NCBI RefSeq assembly: GCF_008831285.2
Contig: NC_045143.1
Coordinates: 3,607,503-3,667,502 of the forward strand
DNA from: Nymphaea colorata
Lineage: Eukaryota > Streptophyta > Magnoliopsida > Nymphaeales > Nymphaeaceae
Reading direction: 5' to 3'
DNA length: 60,000 nt
Part shown: piece by piece, positions 1-11,723 of the stretch
Layout of the letters: each line of letters opens with the position of its first letter
How positions within the stretch are numbered: the stretch's first letter is position 1
Translations under genes and position numbers: made by a program
The notes under the pieces: generated by a model
Databases searched by the model: none
Seen by the model: the letters and a program-made list of their open reading frames with translations, nothing else
Told to the model about the DNA's origin: nothing

Positions 1-3000
1 AAGACCACTGATCGAAGTTCAACTATATTTGGATCAGACAAGACCACTGATCGAAGTTCTACAACATTTAGATCAATCAAGACCATTGATCAAAGTTCCA
101 CAATATTCAGATCTGATAAGACCACTGATCGAAGTTCTACAACATTCAGATCACATATGACCACTGATCGAAGTTCAACAATATTTAGATCAGACAAGAC
201 CATTGATCGAAGTTCTACAATGTTCAGATCAGATAAGACCACTGATCGAAGTTCAACAATATTTAGATCAGATAATACCACTATATTCAGATCTGACAAG
301 ACCACTCATCGAAGTTCTAGAATATTCAAATCAAACAAGACCATTGATCAAAGTTCTACAATATTTTGATCAGATGAGACCTCTGATTGTAGTTCATCAA
401 TATTCGCTTCAGATAAGACCACTCATCGAATTTCAACTATATTTTAACTAAATGAGCCCACTGATCGAACTCCAAGAACATTCAGATTAGATAAGGTAGC
501 TGATCGAAGATCCACAATATTCATATATGATAAGACCACTGATCGAAGTTCTACACCATACAGATCACATATGACCACTGATCGAAGTTCAACAATATTC
601 AGATCAGACAAGACCATTGATCCAAGTCCTATAATATTCAGATCAGACAAGACCACTCATCGAAGTTCAACAATATTCAGATCAGATAAGACCACTGATC
701 GAAGTTCAACTATATTCGGATCAGACAAGACCACTAATCGAAGTTCAACAATATTCAGATCTGATAAGACCACTGATCGAAGTTCAACTATATTCGGATC
801 AGACAAGACCACTGATCGAAGTTCTGCAACATTTAGATCAATCAAGACCATTGATCGAAGTTCCACAATATTCAGATCTGATAAGACCACTGATCGAAGT
901 TCTACAACATTCAGATCATATATGACCAGTGATCGAAGTTCAACAATATTCAGATCAGACAAGACCATTGATCGAAGTTCTACAATGTTCAGATCAGATA
1001 AGACCACTGATCGAAGTTCAACAATATTCAGATCAGATAAGACCACTGATCGAAGTTCAACTATATTCGGATTTGACAAGACCACTCATCGAAGTTCTAG
1101 AATATTCAAATCAAACAAGACCATTTATCGAAGTTCAACAATTTTTAGATCAGATAAGACCTCTGATCGTAGTTCAACAATATTCGCTTCAGATAAGACT
1201 ACTGATCGAATTTCAACTATATTCTGACTAAATGAGTGCACTGATCGAACTCCAACAACATTCAGATTAGATAAGGTAGCTGATAGAAGTTCCACAATAT
1301 TCATATATGATAAGACCACTGATCGAAGTTCTACACCATTCAGATCACATATGACCATTGATCGAAGTTCAGCAATATTCAGATCAGACAAGACCATTGG
1401 TCCAAGTCCTATAATATTCAGATCAGACAAGACCACTCATCGAAGTTCAACTATGTTCGGATCAGACAAGACCTCTGATCGAAGTTCTACAACATTTAGA
1501 TCAATCAAGACCATTGATCGAAGTTCCACAATATTCAGATCTGATAAGACCACTGATCGAAGTTCTACAACATTCAGATCACATATGACCACTGATGGAA
1601 GTTTAACAATATTCAGATCAGACAAGACCATTGATCGAAGTTCTACAATGTTCAGATCAGATAAGACCACTGATCGAAGTTCAACAATATTCAGATCAGA
1701 TAATACCACTATATTCAGATCTGACAAGACCACTCATCGAAGTTCTAGAATATTCAAATCAAACAAGACCATTGATCGAAGTTCAACAATATTTAGATAA
1801 GATAAGACCTTTGATTGTAGTTCATCAATATTCGCTTCAAATAAGACCACTGATCGAATTTCAATTATATTCTAACTAAATGAGCCCACTGATCGAACTC
1901 CAACAAAATTCAGATTAGATAAGATAGCTGATCGAAGTTCCACAATATTCATATATGATAAGACCACTGATCGAAGTTTTACACCATTCTGATCACATAT
2001 GACCACTTATCGAAGTTCAGCAATATTCAGATCAGACAAGACCATTGATCCAAGTTCTATAATATTCAGATCAGACAAGACCACTCATCGAAGTTCAACA
2101 ATATTCAGATCACGTAAAACCACTGAAGTTCAACTATATTCGGATCAGACAAGACCACCGATCGAAGTTCAACAATATTCAGATCAGATAAGACCACTGG
2201 TCGAAGTTCAACTAAATTCGGATAAGACAAGACCACTGATCGAAGTTCTACAACATTTAGATCAATCAAGACCATTGATCGAAGTTCCACAATATTCAGA
2301 TCTGATAAGACCATTGATCGAAGTTCTACAACATTCAGATCACATATGACCAATGATCAAAGTTCAACAATATTCAGATCAGACAAGACCATTGATCGAA
2401 GTTCTACAATATTTAGATCAGAGAAGACCATTGATCGAAGTTCAACAACATTTAGATCACATAAAACCATTGATCGAAGTTCAACTATATTCGTATTAGA
2501 CCAGATCACTGATCGAACTTCTACAATATTCAGATCAAACAAGACCATTGGTCGAAGTTCAACAATATTTAGATCAGAAAAGACATCTAATCATAGTTCA
2601 ACAATATTCGCATCAGATAGGACCGCTGATTGAAGGTCAACTATATTCTGATTAGATAAGACCATTGATGGAAGTCCAATACCATTTAGATTAGATAAGG
2701 TAGCTGATCGATGTTCCACAATATTCAGATCATAGAAGACCACTGATCGAAGTTCAACTATATTCGGATCAGACAAGACCACGGATCGAAGTTCTACAAT
2801 ATTTAGATCAAACAAGACCATTGATCGAAGTTGAACAATATTTAGATCAGATAAGTCCTCTGATCGTAATTCATCAATATTCACTTTAGATAAGACCACT
2901 GATCGAAGTTCAACTATATTCGGATTAGATAAGACCAGTAATCGAAATCCAACAATATTCAGATTAGTTAAGGTAGTTGATCAAAGTTCCATAACATTCA

Positions 3001-4614
3001 GATCTGATAAGACCACTGATAGAAGTTCAACAATATTTCAATCATACAAGACCACCGATCGTAGTTCAACAATATTCAAATCAGATAAGTCCATTGACTG
3101 AAGTTCAACTATATTCGGATCAGACAAGACCACTGATCCAAGTTCTACGTTATTCAGATCAGATAAGACCACTCATCGAAGTTCAACTATATTCAGATCA
3201 CATAAAACCACTGATCGAAGTGAAACTATATTCGGACCAGACAAGACCACTAGTCAATTTTCAACAATATTCAGATCAGATAAGACCATTGATCGAAGTT
3301 CAATTATATTCGGATCAAACAAGACCATTGATCGAAGTTCAATAATATTTAGATCAGATAAGACCTTTGATTGTAGTTTAACAATATTCGCGTTACATAA
3401 GACCACTAATCAAAGTTCAACTATATTCTCATTAGATAAGACCATTGATTGAAGTCCAACAACATTCAGATTAAATAAGTCAGATTAAATAAGGTAGCTG
3501 ATAGAAGTTCACAATATTCAAATTAGATAAAGTAGCTCATCGAAGTTTTACAATATTCATATATGATAAGACCACTGATCGAAGTTCTACAACATTCAGA
3601 ACACATAAGGCCATTGATCGAAGTTCAACAATATTCAGATCAGACAAGGGCATTGATCAAAGTTCTACAATGTTCAGATCAGACAAGACCACTGATCAAA
3701 GTTCAACAATATTCACGTCACATAAAACCACTGATCGATGTTATACAACATTCAGATCAAACAAGTCCATTGATTGAAGTTCTACAATATTCAGATCAAA
3801 CAAGACCATTGATCGAAGTTCAACAATATTTAGATCACTCTTCGATGTTATACAACATTCAGATCAAACAAGACCATTGATTGAAGTTCTACAATATTCA
3901 GATCAAACAAGACCATTGATCGAAGTTCAACAATATTTGGATCAGATAACACCTCTGATCGTAGTTCAACAATATTTGCATCAGATAGGACCACTTATCA
4001 AAGTTCAACTATATTCTGATTAGATAAGACCACTAATTGAAGTTTATCTATATTTGGATCAGACAAGACCATTGATCGAAGTTTTACAATATTCAGATAT
4101 AACAAGACCATGGATCGAAGTTCATCAATATTTAAATCAGATAAGACATTGGATAGTAATTCAACAATATTTTCTTCAGGTAAGACCATTGATCGAAGTT
4201 CAACTATATTCAGATTAAATAAGACCACTCATTGAAATCCAACAACATTCAGATTAGATAAGGTAGTTGATCAAAGTTATACAATATTCTGATATGACAA
4301 GACCACTGATAGATGTTGTACATCATTCATATCATATATGACCACTGATCGAAGTTCAACAATATTCTGATCAGACAAGACTACTGATTGAAGTTCTGCA
4401 ATATTCAAATCAGACAAGACCACTGATCGAAGATCAACAATATTTAGATCAGATAAGTCCTCTGATCGTAATTCAACAATATTCGCTTCAGAGAAGACCA
4501 CTGATCGAAGTTCTACAATGTTTAGATCAAGTAAGACCATTGATCGAAGTTCAACTATATTGGGATCAGACAAGACCACTGATCGAAGTTCTACAACATT
4601 CAGATCATATATTA
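1..4614. repeat. 39-bp minisatellite array 1 (truncated by window edge)
   Basis: About 118 head-to-tail copies of a 39-bp unit that begins GACCACTGATCGAAG and ends TTCAGATCAGATAA. The array starts before the window and ends abruptly at about 4614, where a dispersed repeat begins. Because 39 is 13 codons, one + frame reads TTDRSSTIFRSDK again and again and one - frame reads VLSDLNIVELRSV. The longest open stretch is 218 codons (+, 571-1227). Higher-order structure is visible: a variant block beginning AATGAG recurs at 451, 1231 and 1879, spacings of 780 (20 units) and 648 (17 units minus 15). Units differ by substitutions and short indels, including frequent CGA to CAA or TGA changes that look like decay of methylated CpG. 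Best read as a non-coding satellite; a decayed repetitive protein gene cannot be excluded. Confidence 0.95.
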
Positions 4615-5163
4615 ACATACCAATTTAGCAAGCTTAACCATCTTCAGTACTATGATTGTAATATTAAAATAGTGACAATCAACAAGTTTCAGTTCATTAA
4701 CCAAAGGGCGCTCAGTTACGTTGGTTGCATGAATCAAATGGAGTATAGTTTTCGGAAAAAATACATCCACACATAAGAACCACAAACCTACGCACCCCAA
4801 GCCGTACTCAATCTGAACAAAATTGATTACTCGGACCTTCTTTTCCTTCTTAAGAAATTATGAAGATTCGACCTCAGGTATATTCAACCTGACTCCTTTA
4901 CTAGGTATCGACACGTGTACCATACGTATGTTTTTTAATAAAAACTGCTTGCAAGGCATGAATATTTTGAAAAGAAAATTCTGTCCCGTTAATTTTCAAG
5001 CGTCATGGAAACATGGAATTAATTTTATGTCTCAATTCAGAGCCAATTCGTATGAAATAAAATGTATAGGATGCCAACACGCCAATTGAATTTCAAAATG
5101 TGGGTGCAATAGCTTTCTTAGCACTTTAGTTAAAAGCTTAAGTAGCTACACCTTTCGATATTA

Positions 5164-5186
5164 TATTATATATATATATATATATT
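5164..5186. repeat. (TA)n microsatellite
   Basis: Short TA run inside dispersed repeat A; the second copy has a TA run of different length at about 25230-25248. Confidence 0.8.
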
Positions 5187-6235
5187 GCAGAAAGATGAGT
5201 TTGGTTGCCAGATGAGTGGTTTTCCGATTACGTAAAGTAGGCCATGCATTTTACCATTAATTTTGTAAAACTAGCTGACGGCCTACCTTATTTTTGTTCC
5301 AACATGATTTCTAGGCTAGCAGTTAGAAAGCTGCTTAATTCATCTTCGAGACTACTTTGCATCATAATTCTTTCAAATTTGGATGACATTCCAAAGGCAG
5401 AAAGAGCATGGTTACTGATTCGCTGAACACATATGACACTAACAGCAATTACATTTACATCTAATTTTAGCCATCTTATATCCCCATCAAACTTTCTCCA
5501 TGGATCAAGAATGCATGTTCTATACCTCTATGTGATCTGGTTATGAAGCATAGGTCCATCTACAAGCATGGTTAGAAAAACTTTCCTGCCCATAATGAAT
5601 GGTCAACTAAGTTAGTGTTTGATTTGATTTGAGAACTAATTCATAATTAGGTTAGGTGTAAGACATAAATCAATGAAGCTCAATTTCTGTGGTCGATTTC
5701 TATTTTGACATGTGACAATGATATATGATCATGATCAAGTGAACTGAGACCGCAATCAATACATCGCAAAATGACCACATCATGATCACCTCAACTTTTA
5801 GATGGAGAGAATATAAGTACTTGGAATAATTTATATGCGTCGTTTCACTTTCTTTCTAGTCTCTTTATTTTATTTCTTTTCCAAGCAAGAGATAATTAAA
5901 ATACCAGCCGCTACTTGATCTGTCCTCTTCACTCGAAGCGGTACCTTGAACTGACGGTTTGTTTAACCTAATAATTATTCATTCTCCAACAACTGACCTT
6001 TATTGGCAAAATTTTTCATTTACAGGCCTAGCTTTTGGTTACATTTTGAAATACGGACACTTGCTTCTGCCGTTAATCATGTATAAATGACAATACTGCC
6101 GTAGGTAAAATACCGTAACATCCAAATCGTCGTTCATAATTAATGATTACATAAAAAATTTAAAATTCTAGCTATAATCTTTAAAAAATGGTAATAATAA
6201 AGTCTTATATGAAAATTTGACATAAAATTGATGCT

Positions 6236-6238
<3 letters not shown>

Positions 6239-6280
<42 letters not shown>
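6239..6280. repeat. (TA)n microsatellite
   Basis: About 21 TA units. It lies in the part of dispersed repeat A that is missing from the second copy, whose deletion junction is also a TA tract. Confidence 0.9.
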
Positions 6281-6283
<3 letters not shown>

Positions 6284-6289
6284 GAGGTA

Positions 6290-6462
6290 GAATTTTTTGG
6301 CTATGGGACACTCTTATAAAAATTCTCTTCTTTGAAGGGGCACAACATATATAAATAAATAAGTAATTGTAAGAAATGTATGTAAAAGTATATAAAGTTA
6401 AATTAAAATTTTGTTGCTGGCGTGGCCGACTGCCCTCCCCAGCTTATATGTAGCTCTGATAT
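6290..6462 (-). repeat. Dispersed GAGCTACAT-type repeat (weak)
   Basis: Read on the minus strand it starts near CAGAGCTACAT and contains GGGCAGT and CAAAATTT in the same order as the + strand segment at about 46657-46715 (GGCGGAGCTACATGTGG, GGGGCAGT, CAAAATTT). The short element at 53469-53603 starts similarly. Likely one family of small non-autonomous elements; boundaries are uncertain. Confidence 0.35.
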
Positions 6463-6549
6463 ATATAATAATAATGAAACAAAAATCATGTGGATAATAT
6501 TTTACATAAATATGTATGTATAATATAAATCATGATAAATATATATATT

Positions 6550-6555
<6 letters not shown>

Positions 6556-6594
<39 letters not shown>
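6556..6594. repeat. (TA)n microsatellite
   Basis: TA run of about 39 bases just after the end of dispersed repeat A. Confidence 0.9.
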
Positions 6595-6596
<2 letters not shown>

Positions 6597-7088
6597 GAAA
6601 TGACATCTAATCGGATTCAATTTCAGAAATACATAAATATGTGGTTGGATTCAGATAAAATTTAATTTAAAATAAATATCCTATAACCAAAACTCTTACA
6701 TTTTGAATACCCATGTGGAATACCCACACGGTCACACCAGCCCCGAGTTAGTGCCCTACAGGCTAGGAACCCCCTAACATAGGGAACAGTAATTGCCCTT
6801 TAGTCAAAGTTTTCGCCATTTGGTCGGCTCTAATAGTCCCCCTCTAAGGGTTTAGCTATTGATAAACATATTAAAAATTTAACACGAAGAGAAGCGAACT
6901 TAATGCAAAATCTGAAGGTTATGGAACGTTATTAATTTCTTGTTAGAAAATGTTGAAAGACCGCAAGCCAAAGTGCTTTTGGCTCATCTGACTTCCATTT
7001 ATGATAAAGACCGCCAATTCAATATGATGTGTTTGTCATATTAGTCGCCGAATAAGTGGTTGTGCACCACTTCTTGGCACAGAGAACG

Positions 7089-7206
7089 ATGGAAGGGGGG
7101 AAGACGAAGCTGAGCCGCAGGCCGTCGATCAACTCGTTGGACGACGGATGCCTTATGCACATCTTCAGTTTCTCGTTTCAGTCTTTGTGGATGTTGGGTT
7201 ACTCGT
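7089..7206 (+). pseudogene. F-box-like first exon, copy 1 (broken)
   Basis: An ATG at 7089 opens a frame whose residues about 5-28 read KTKLSRRPS then INSLDDGCLMHIFSF, the usual start of a plant F-box (substrate-receptor subunit of SCF ubiquitin ligases). The frame ends at a stop near 7204 after about 38 residues, before the F-box helices are complete. The GC-richer sequence to about 7400 continues in other frames. A second, also broken, copy starts 477 bases downstream with the same AACGATGGAAGGGGG start context. The F-box assignment rests on a short motif and is tentative. No intact gene of this kind is present. Confidence 0.45.
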
Positions 7207-7565
7207 GAGGGCGATAGCGGCACATAGGGAGGCATATACGAATCATGTGGCCCTAGACAGCTTGCGGGATCATTCTCTCCATCTACCTCACCGCCCGTTG
7301 GAGTGGCAGATTGATCACCGTGCCTTTCACCTCCCTACTGTTTGGACCTCATATCTGATCAACGTTGCTTTCCTTCCTACCGTTGTTCTATCTAACGCTT
7401 TCTAGGGTTTCAATACTTTGACCTAATCAGTTTTCTAGGTAAGTAATCTCTCTCGATTGCTTTTTCTTCTCTCCTTGCTTTATAGGGTTTCCTTCACTAA
7501 AAATATAAAAACATGTCAATCTCTGAGTCTCTCTCTGCGTTTTGTGTATTTTGACACGGAGAACG

Positions 7566-7680
7566 ATGGAAGGGGGAAGACGAAGCTGAGCTGCCGGCCG
7601 TCGATCATCAACTCATTGGACGACGGGCACCTTATGCACATCTTCAGTTTCTTTCCTCCACTCTCTGGTACTTTATTGCT
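7566..7680 (+). pseudogene. F-box-like first exon, copy 2 (broken, frameshifted)
   Basis: Tandem duplicate of the fragment at 7089. The start context and ATG are kept, but one G is missing from the G run after the ATG, so the original frame hits TGA at codon 8. The F-box-like residues (KTKLSCRPS, then INSLDDGHLMHIFSF) continue in the shifted frame, with one codon inserted before INSLDD. Sequence after about 7680 is pyrimidine-rich and gives no further recognisable protein. Two broken copies so close together indicate an old tandem duplication followed by decay. Confidence 0.45.
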
Positions 7681-7780
7681 CTCGACTTTCCTTTGTTTTT
7701 CTTTTTTTGCCTTTCTCTTTGCTAGGGTTTGGTATTCCATGTTCAGAATGATGGTCGACTTGCCTCTTATGTGGGTCTAA

Positions 7781-9364
7781 GTTTTTGTGGCGACTCTAAT
7801 TCCAATCGTTGATTTGGCTAAGTAGTTATCAAGTGAAACGTGGGCTTTTAATAGTCAATGAGCATGATCGAACTTGGGTATAGCACATATTTGGAGCCAT
7901 GAACCATTAATTTGTTATTAAAATGCAGCAGGACATGCCCCTGCATCAACATCTCAAGCAAAAAAATACTTACATTGCAATTAAATTGTTTTTGTCTCTT
8001 CTTATGTGAAAAATTAGGTGAAAACACGGGACCCCTAGGGTTAGGCTTTTTAAGCCTCTTGAAAAAATGGTTGTCATTCAGATACTAGATTGCTGGAGCA
8101 AGTTCTTATCAGCTTGAATGATCTGATCCCTTGAAGATTTTTATAATCTCCAATAAGCTTGGAGCGGGTTTGAGCAGTTGCATAGAGGGGAGGCCTGTCT
8201 TGCAAATGGAGTATTTTGCTATCGATAGTTTTCTCTTCTTTAGTCTTCAGTAAGGAATGACCTTCGGCTCATGTTGCCTCCTAGTTTCTGTCTTTCAATC
8301 TAATATGTAATATGGGGAACATTTTGATTTTTTTCACAAAGAATATTCTTTGTACATACCATTTTTTCTTCATTAAAAGGAGGAAAGGGATCCAGCCATT
8401 AAGGCTGGAAGGAATCAGAATAACCTCCAATTTTTGTTTGTTTGTATCATGAAAAATATATTCAGAGAAAACACAATAGAGCTTATACATGTATACATGA
8501 AGCAAGACATAAATGACCAAATGAAAATTGCTAATGCTGCAAACATTCTCAGTTTTAATTGGACCTAGGAGCCTTTTCTTTTTTCTTTTTGCAAATGAAC
8601 ATCTTCAGTGTTGCTGCCTGCTGCTTTAGAAATGAATTTTTTGTAAGTCTTATATTTGTCTGTTACCAAACCAAGTTTTGGCCTCAGACAACAAATGCAC
8701 TCTAAGGGAGTTAAGAGAAGTACTCAACTAATTTTTAGTTCAAATTACAAATAGATATACACAGATGGATGCAACACAGGCACCTGGACTTGGTGGATGT
8801 AGATGAGCTGATCAAGCTGCTTTAATTGTTATAAGTAGCTGCTTGCTAATATAATCCATCAAATGAGCTCTGACTTCAGAAGTGACAGGTTCTTTGTCAT
8901 GATGAGCTAATGCAGTTAGAATATAGAATGGTGAGAACCTAACTATTTTCTTTTTTTTTTTTTTTGTAAGTTAATAGAACCTTCATAATCTAAATAGACA
9001 AACTTTCTTACACACTGTCCACATAGTGACTATCAAGTTTCTACCTAACAATTTATGGTCAAAGTTTTCGTTGATTCCACCACATATTGGAGATATTTGT
9101 TTTTGTCTATCTGGTCATATTTTATTTACTGCCTAGATTGTTGTAGTTTCAAAAGTGTTTTATGGTTTTTGCTATGCATTGCTATGTTAGGGAAGTTGTC
9201 CTACACTACACTGTGAGTTTGTTTTGGTGCCTGTTCTTTCTATTGTTTATTGTATCTTCCCGTCTAGTGTATAACTGTATGTATATCTTTTTTTTTGTTT
9301 TTTTGTTCTCAATGTGTATATTTTTCTTTCTTCAAAACTGATGCTTCCATTGTTCTTTTAGCAG
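7781..9364. other. Anonymous AT-rich intergenic DNA
   Basis: No gene, RNA or element recognised. Long T runs (about 8947-8965) and short random ORFs only. Confidence 0.6.
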
Positions 9365-9763
9365 TTACATGCTGCTGCACCAATATTAGCAGGCTTGGAG
9401 AGACCAATTGCAGTTGCTTAAGTAAATGCTGACAAATGCAGGCATCTTGCTTCAAAATTTGATGGCAAGTATGGTGCTTCAAATCGATTGTTCATTACTA
9501 TTCTCAGCTGTTTTCATATTAAAATAGTTTCTTCTTCGTGTTCTAGATCTTTTTCTGAATTTTGTGTCATCAAAGAATTTTCCTGCTTTGAGGGACTGAG
9601 TTGTTTGCATTATTTTAGTGATTAGATTGAGGACAGGAGTGACTGCATCTAAAAAGTTTTCTTGTAATGCAGTGGGTTTCCAACTCTCAAGTTTTTTATT
9701 CATGGTGTGCCAGTGGATTATACTGGTCCAAGCCGGTCAGAATTGCGTGTTGAGGGCTGCTAG
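9365..9763 (+). pseudogene. Protein disulfide-isomerase-like (PDIL5 type) fragment, two exons, broken
   Basis: Two exon pieces show the second half of a thioredoxin fold. Piece 1 (9365-9471) follows TTTTAGCAG and reads LHAAAPILAGLERPIAVA, a stop (TAA at 9419-9421), then VNADKCRHLASKFDG. Piece 2 (about 9673-9763) follows TGCAG and reads GFPTLKFFIHGVPVDYTGP, then runs into a stop. The order AAAPIL, VNADK, GFPTLK, GVPVDYTGP is typical of plant PDI-like 5 proteins, which act on disulfides in the endoplasmic reticulum. The CxxC exon that should precede is not found, and the in-frame stop replaces the usual lysine. I call it a truncated pseudogene. Confidence 0.7.
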
Positions 9764-11229
9764 TTGACCTCCTTATTCAGGTTAGAGGATTTATTTTGCT
9801 TTATTTAGTACAATTATACAGATATTAGAAGTTTGCAGAGCACCATAAAGTGGTATGGTAGCGTTTACAACTTTCTTTTGTCTTTTAGACCAAAGAAAAT
9901 ACTATATCATATAAAAGGTTAGTAAGTAAAACAGTTATGCTGCTAGCTCTCAATCTGAAAATGCTTTCAACTGCTTTTGTAGTTATATATCCTAGTGTTA
10001 TTGATTGCAGCTTAACTTTTTCATTTTTGCTGCTTGAGCATTTATTTGTTATTGTTGGTTGTTCATGCATCTTACGCTTTTGTTGTTTCATGAACCGTTG
10101 AGGGATAGTTGGTGACACAGCAGCTGCATTATCATTGTTAATGCATGACTAATTGTGATAGTTAATAGCAATGAGTGCACCATTCATTCCGTAATTATTT
10201 TTAATGGTGCCATTCGTGATGAAGAGTTAGCATCATTGATGACATTTATTGAAGCATGTTGTACATCACTAAATGTCATTTTCTTGTAGTGAAATTTTTT
10301 AAATGTTTGACAAGTGTCATAAATATTTAGAAACCTTGTGTATTTTGATATGGTTTCTTGAACATAGGTAAACACTTTTTAAAACTTTTTTTATAAAACT
10401 TTAGTAACATTATTGTTGCTTCATACAATTTTATAGAAATTTCTAAAATTAATTTTTCACATTTATTAAAAAAAGTTGGAAGTAACAAATTGTTTATATA
10501 GATTTTGGCAAAGTCTTGTGCACATTTTAATGCTCGTGAAACATTTTTGTTCTTTTAGATTTTCATGATTCTTTTAACCAATGCTTGCAAGCATTTTTTA
10601 ATCTTTTAGATTTTTTTTTTGGAATTACCATAGACATCTATGATGACTTAAACCGATGATCATATATTATTATCTTGGATGACAATTTCCATATTTTTCT
10701 GAATTAGTACCTCTCTAATTTCTTTTTTATATTTGTACTTAGTTTCCCAAACATATTTGTTGACCCTTCACACCCAAAATACCATGATTATCAAAGATTG
10801 TTACTCTCATGTTGGAATTTTTTACAAAGATTCAAATGTTCTCTAACATAAACATTTGGTGAACTTTCATGCGACAAAACAAAGTTTTTTTTTTCAAACT
10901 TATTGCTATTTAAATGGCTTGCACAAGTTTTCATAGAAGTTTGAAAAGTGTTGTCAATTTTTTACAAATTTTCATGCATCGTTATGTGGTTTGATGAACA
11001 CTTGCATAACATTTTTGAAAATTATATATACAGATTTTAAACATTTTTTATTGCCTTCATGATTCTAAATGAACTACAAATTTTCATGCATCATTAAAAG
11101 ATGAATGTTTGAACAAGTTGAAGCAAATTCATTACATACTTTTTAATAGGCGCTTTTGGACATTTATAGACTCATGGAAAACAATGGTTTTTTTTATTAT
11201 GTTTTCATGTCTTTCTTGATAGATGTTGG
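9764..11229. other. AT-rich intergenic DNA, nothing recognised
   Basis: T-rich, low-complexity sequence with many short TTTT and AAAA runs. No exon, RNA or repeat boundary could be supported. Confidence 0.6.
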
Positions 11230-11600
11230 TTGCTTAAGGAAATTTGAGAAAAGTTAGTAGTTAGTGTAGAAGTAATTAATAGTTGGGTCGCGTCTTATGC
11301 CTATGCGAACCCCATTAATGACCATATAAATGTGTAGGGTGAGGTGATACCCAAGTGGGCTATAGTTAATGAGAAGTTAATGCCCTTGGATGCTTAATCT
11401 TAATTAAAGGAGTTGAGAGTTATTGGGTAGTCTTAATTCTTGTTTGTCATCGTTTTCTCCTAGGGTAGTCCACTGCTACAATTGGGTGTCAAAGCAGATT
11501 CAAGAAGATCGAAAGTCTGTGGTTGTGTGGATGGAAGAGGTTGAGAAGCAATACGACAAATTGATGAGTGTTACGCCATTATAGATCAACATGTGCAATC
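11230..11600 (+). mobile_element. Probable LTR-retrotransposon remnant (LTR end, primer-binding site, gag start)
   Basis: TACAATTGGGTGTCAAAGCA at about 11476-11495 resembles the initiator-Met-tRNA primer-binding site that normally follows a plant 5' LTR. Upstream there is a TATA-like CATATAAATG (11323-11332). Downstream, GTGTGGATGGAAGAGGTTGA opens a short gag-like frame (MEEVEKQYDKLMS) that soon stops. No pol domain follows; satellite array 2 begins about 120 bases later. The match to the tRNA sequence is imperfect, so this is tentative. Confidence 0.35.
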
Positions 11601-11723
11601 TATGATTGCAAAACAACCATCTTAGGTTCTCTTACCAAACAACACCGACCTCTTAGGTTGTTGGGAAGTAAATCCCATTGCAAACAACCGAGTTAATTAT
11701 ACACTTGAAAATGCCTAAGATAG

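Larger units (their letters stand above)
4615..6534. repeat. Dispersed repeat A, copy 1
   Basis: This segment is repeated in the same orientation at 24738-25890. Positions 4615-5740 match almost base for base, except for a stretch of about 55 bases near 4655-4715 that copy 2 lacks. After 5740 copy 2 jumps to a (TA)n tract and resumes at the match of about 6475-6534, so 5741-6470 is present only here. Part of the unit (about 5290-5400) is also found at 40438-40555. No protein is recognisable. It could be a decayed transposable element or a segmental duplication. The left edge coincides exactly with the end of satellite array 1. Confidence 0.85.

Noticed and set aside
571-1227. 218-codon + frame (and similar frames at 1351-1800, 12221-12865 and 12661-13482) as a protein gene
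   Set aside because: It is only the 39-bp satellite read through; both strands are open, there are no splice signals or unique domains, and frames end wherever a unit mutates.
1-4614. CRISPR-like array
   Set aside because: Units follow each other directly with no unique spacers, and the DNA is plant nuclear.
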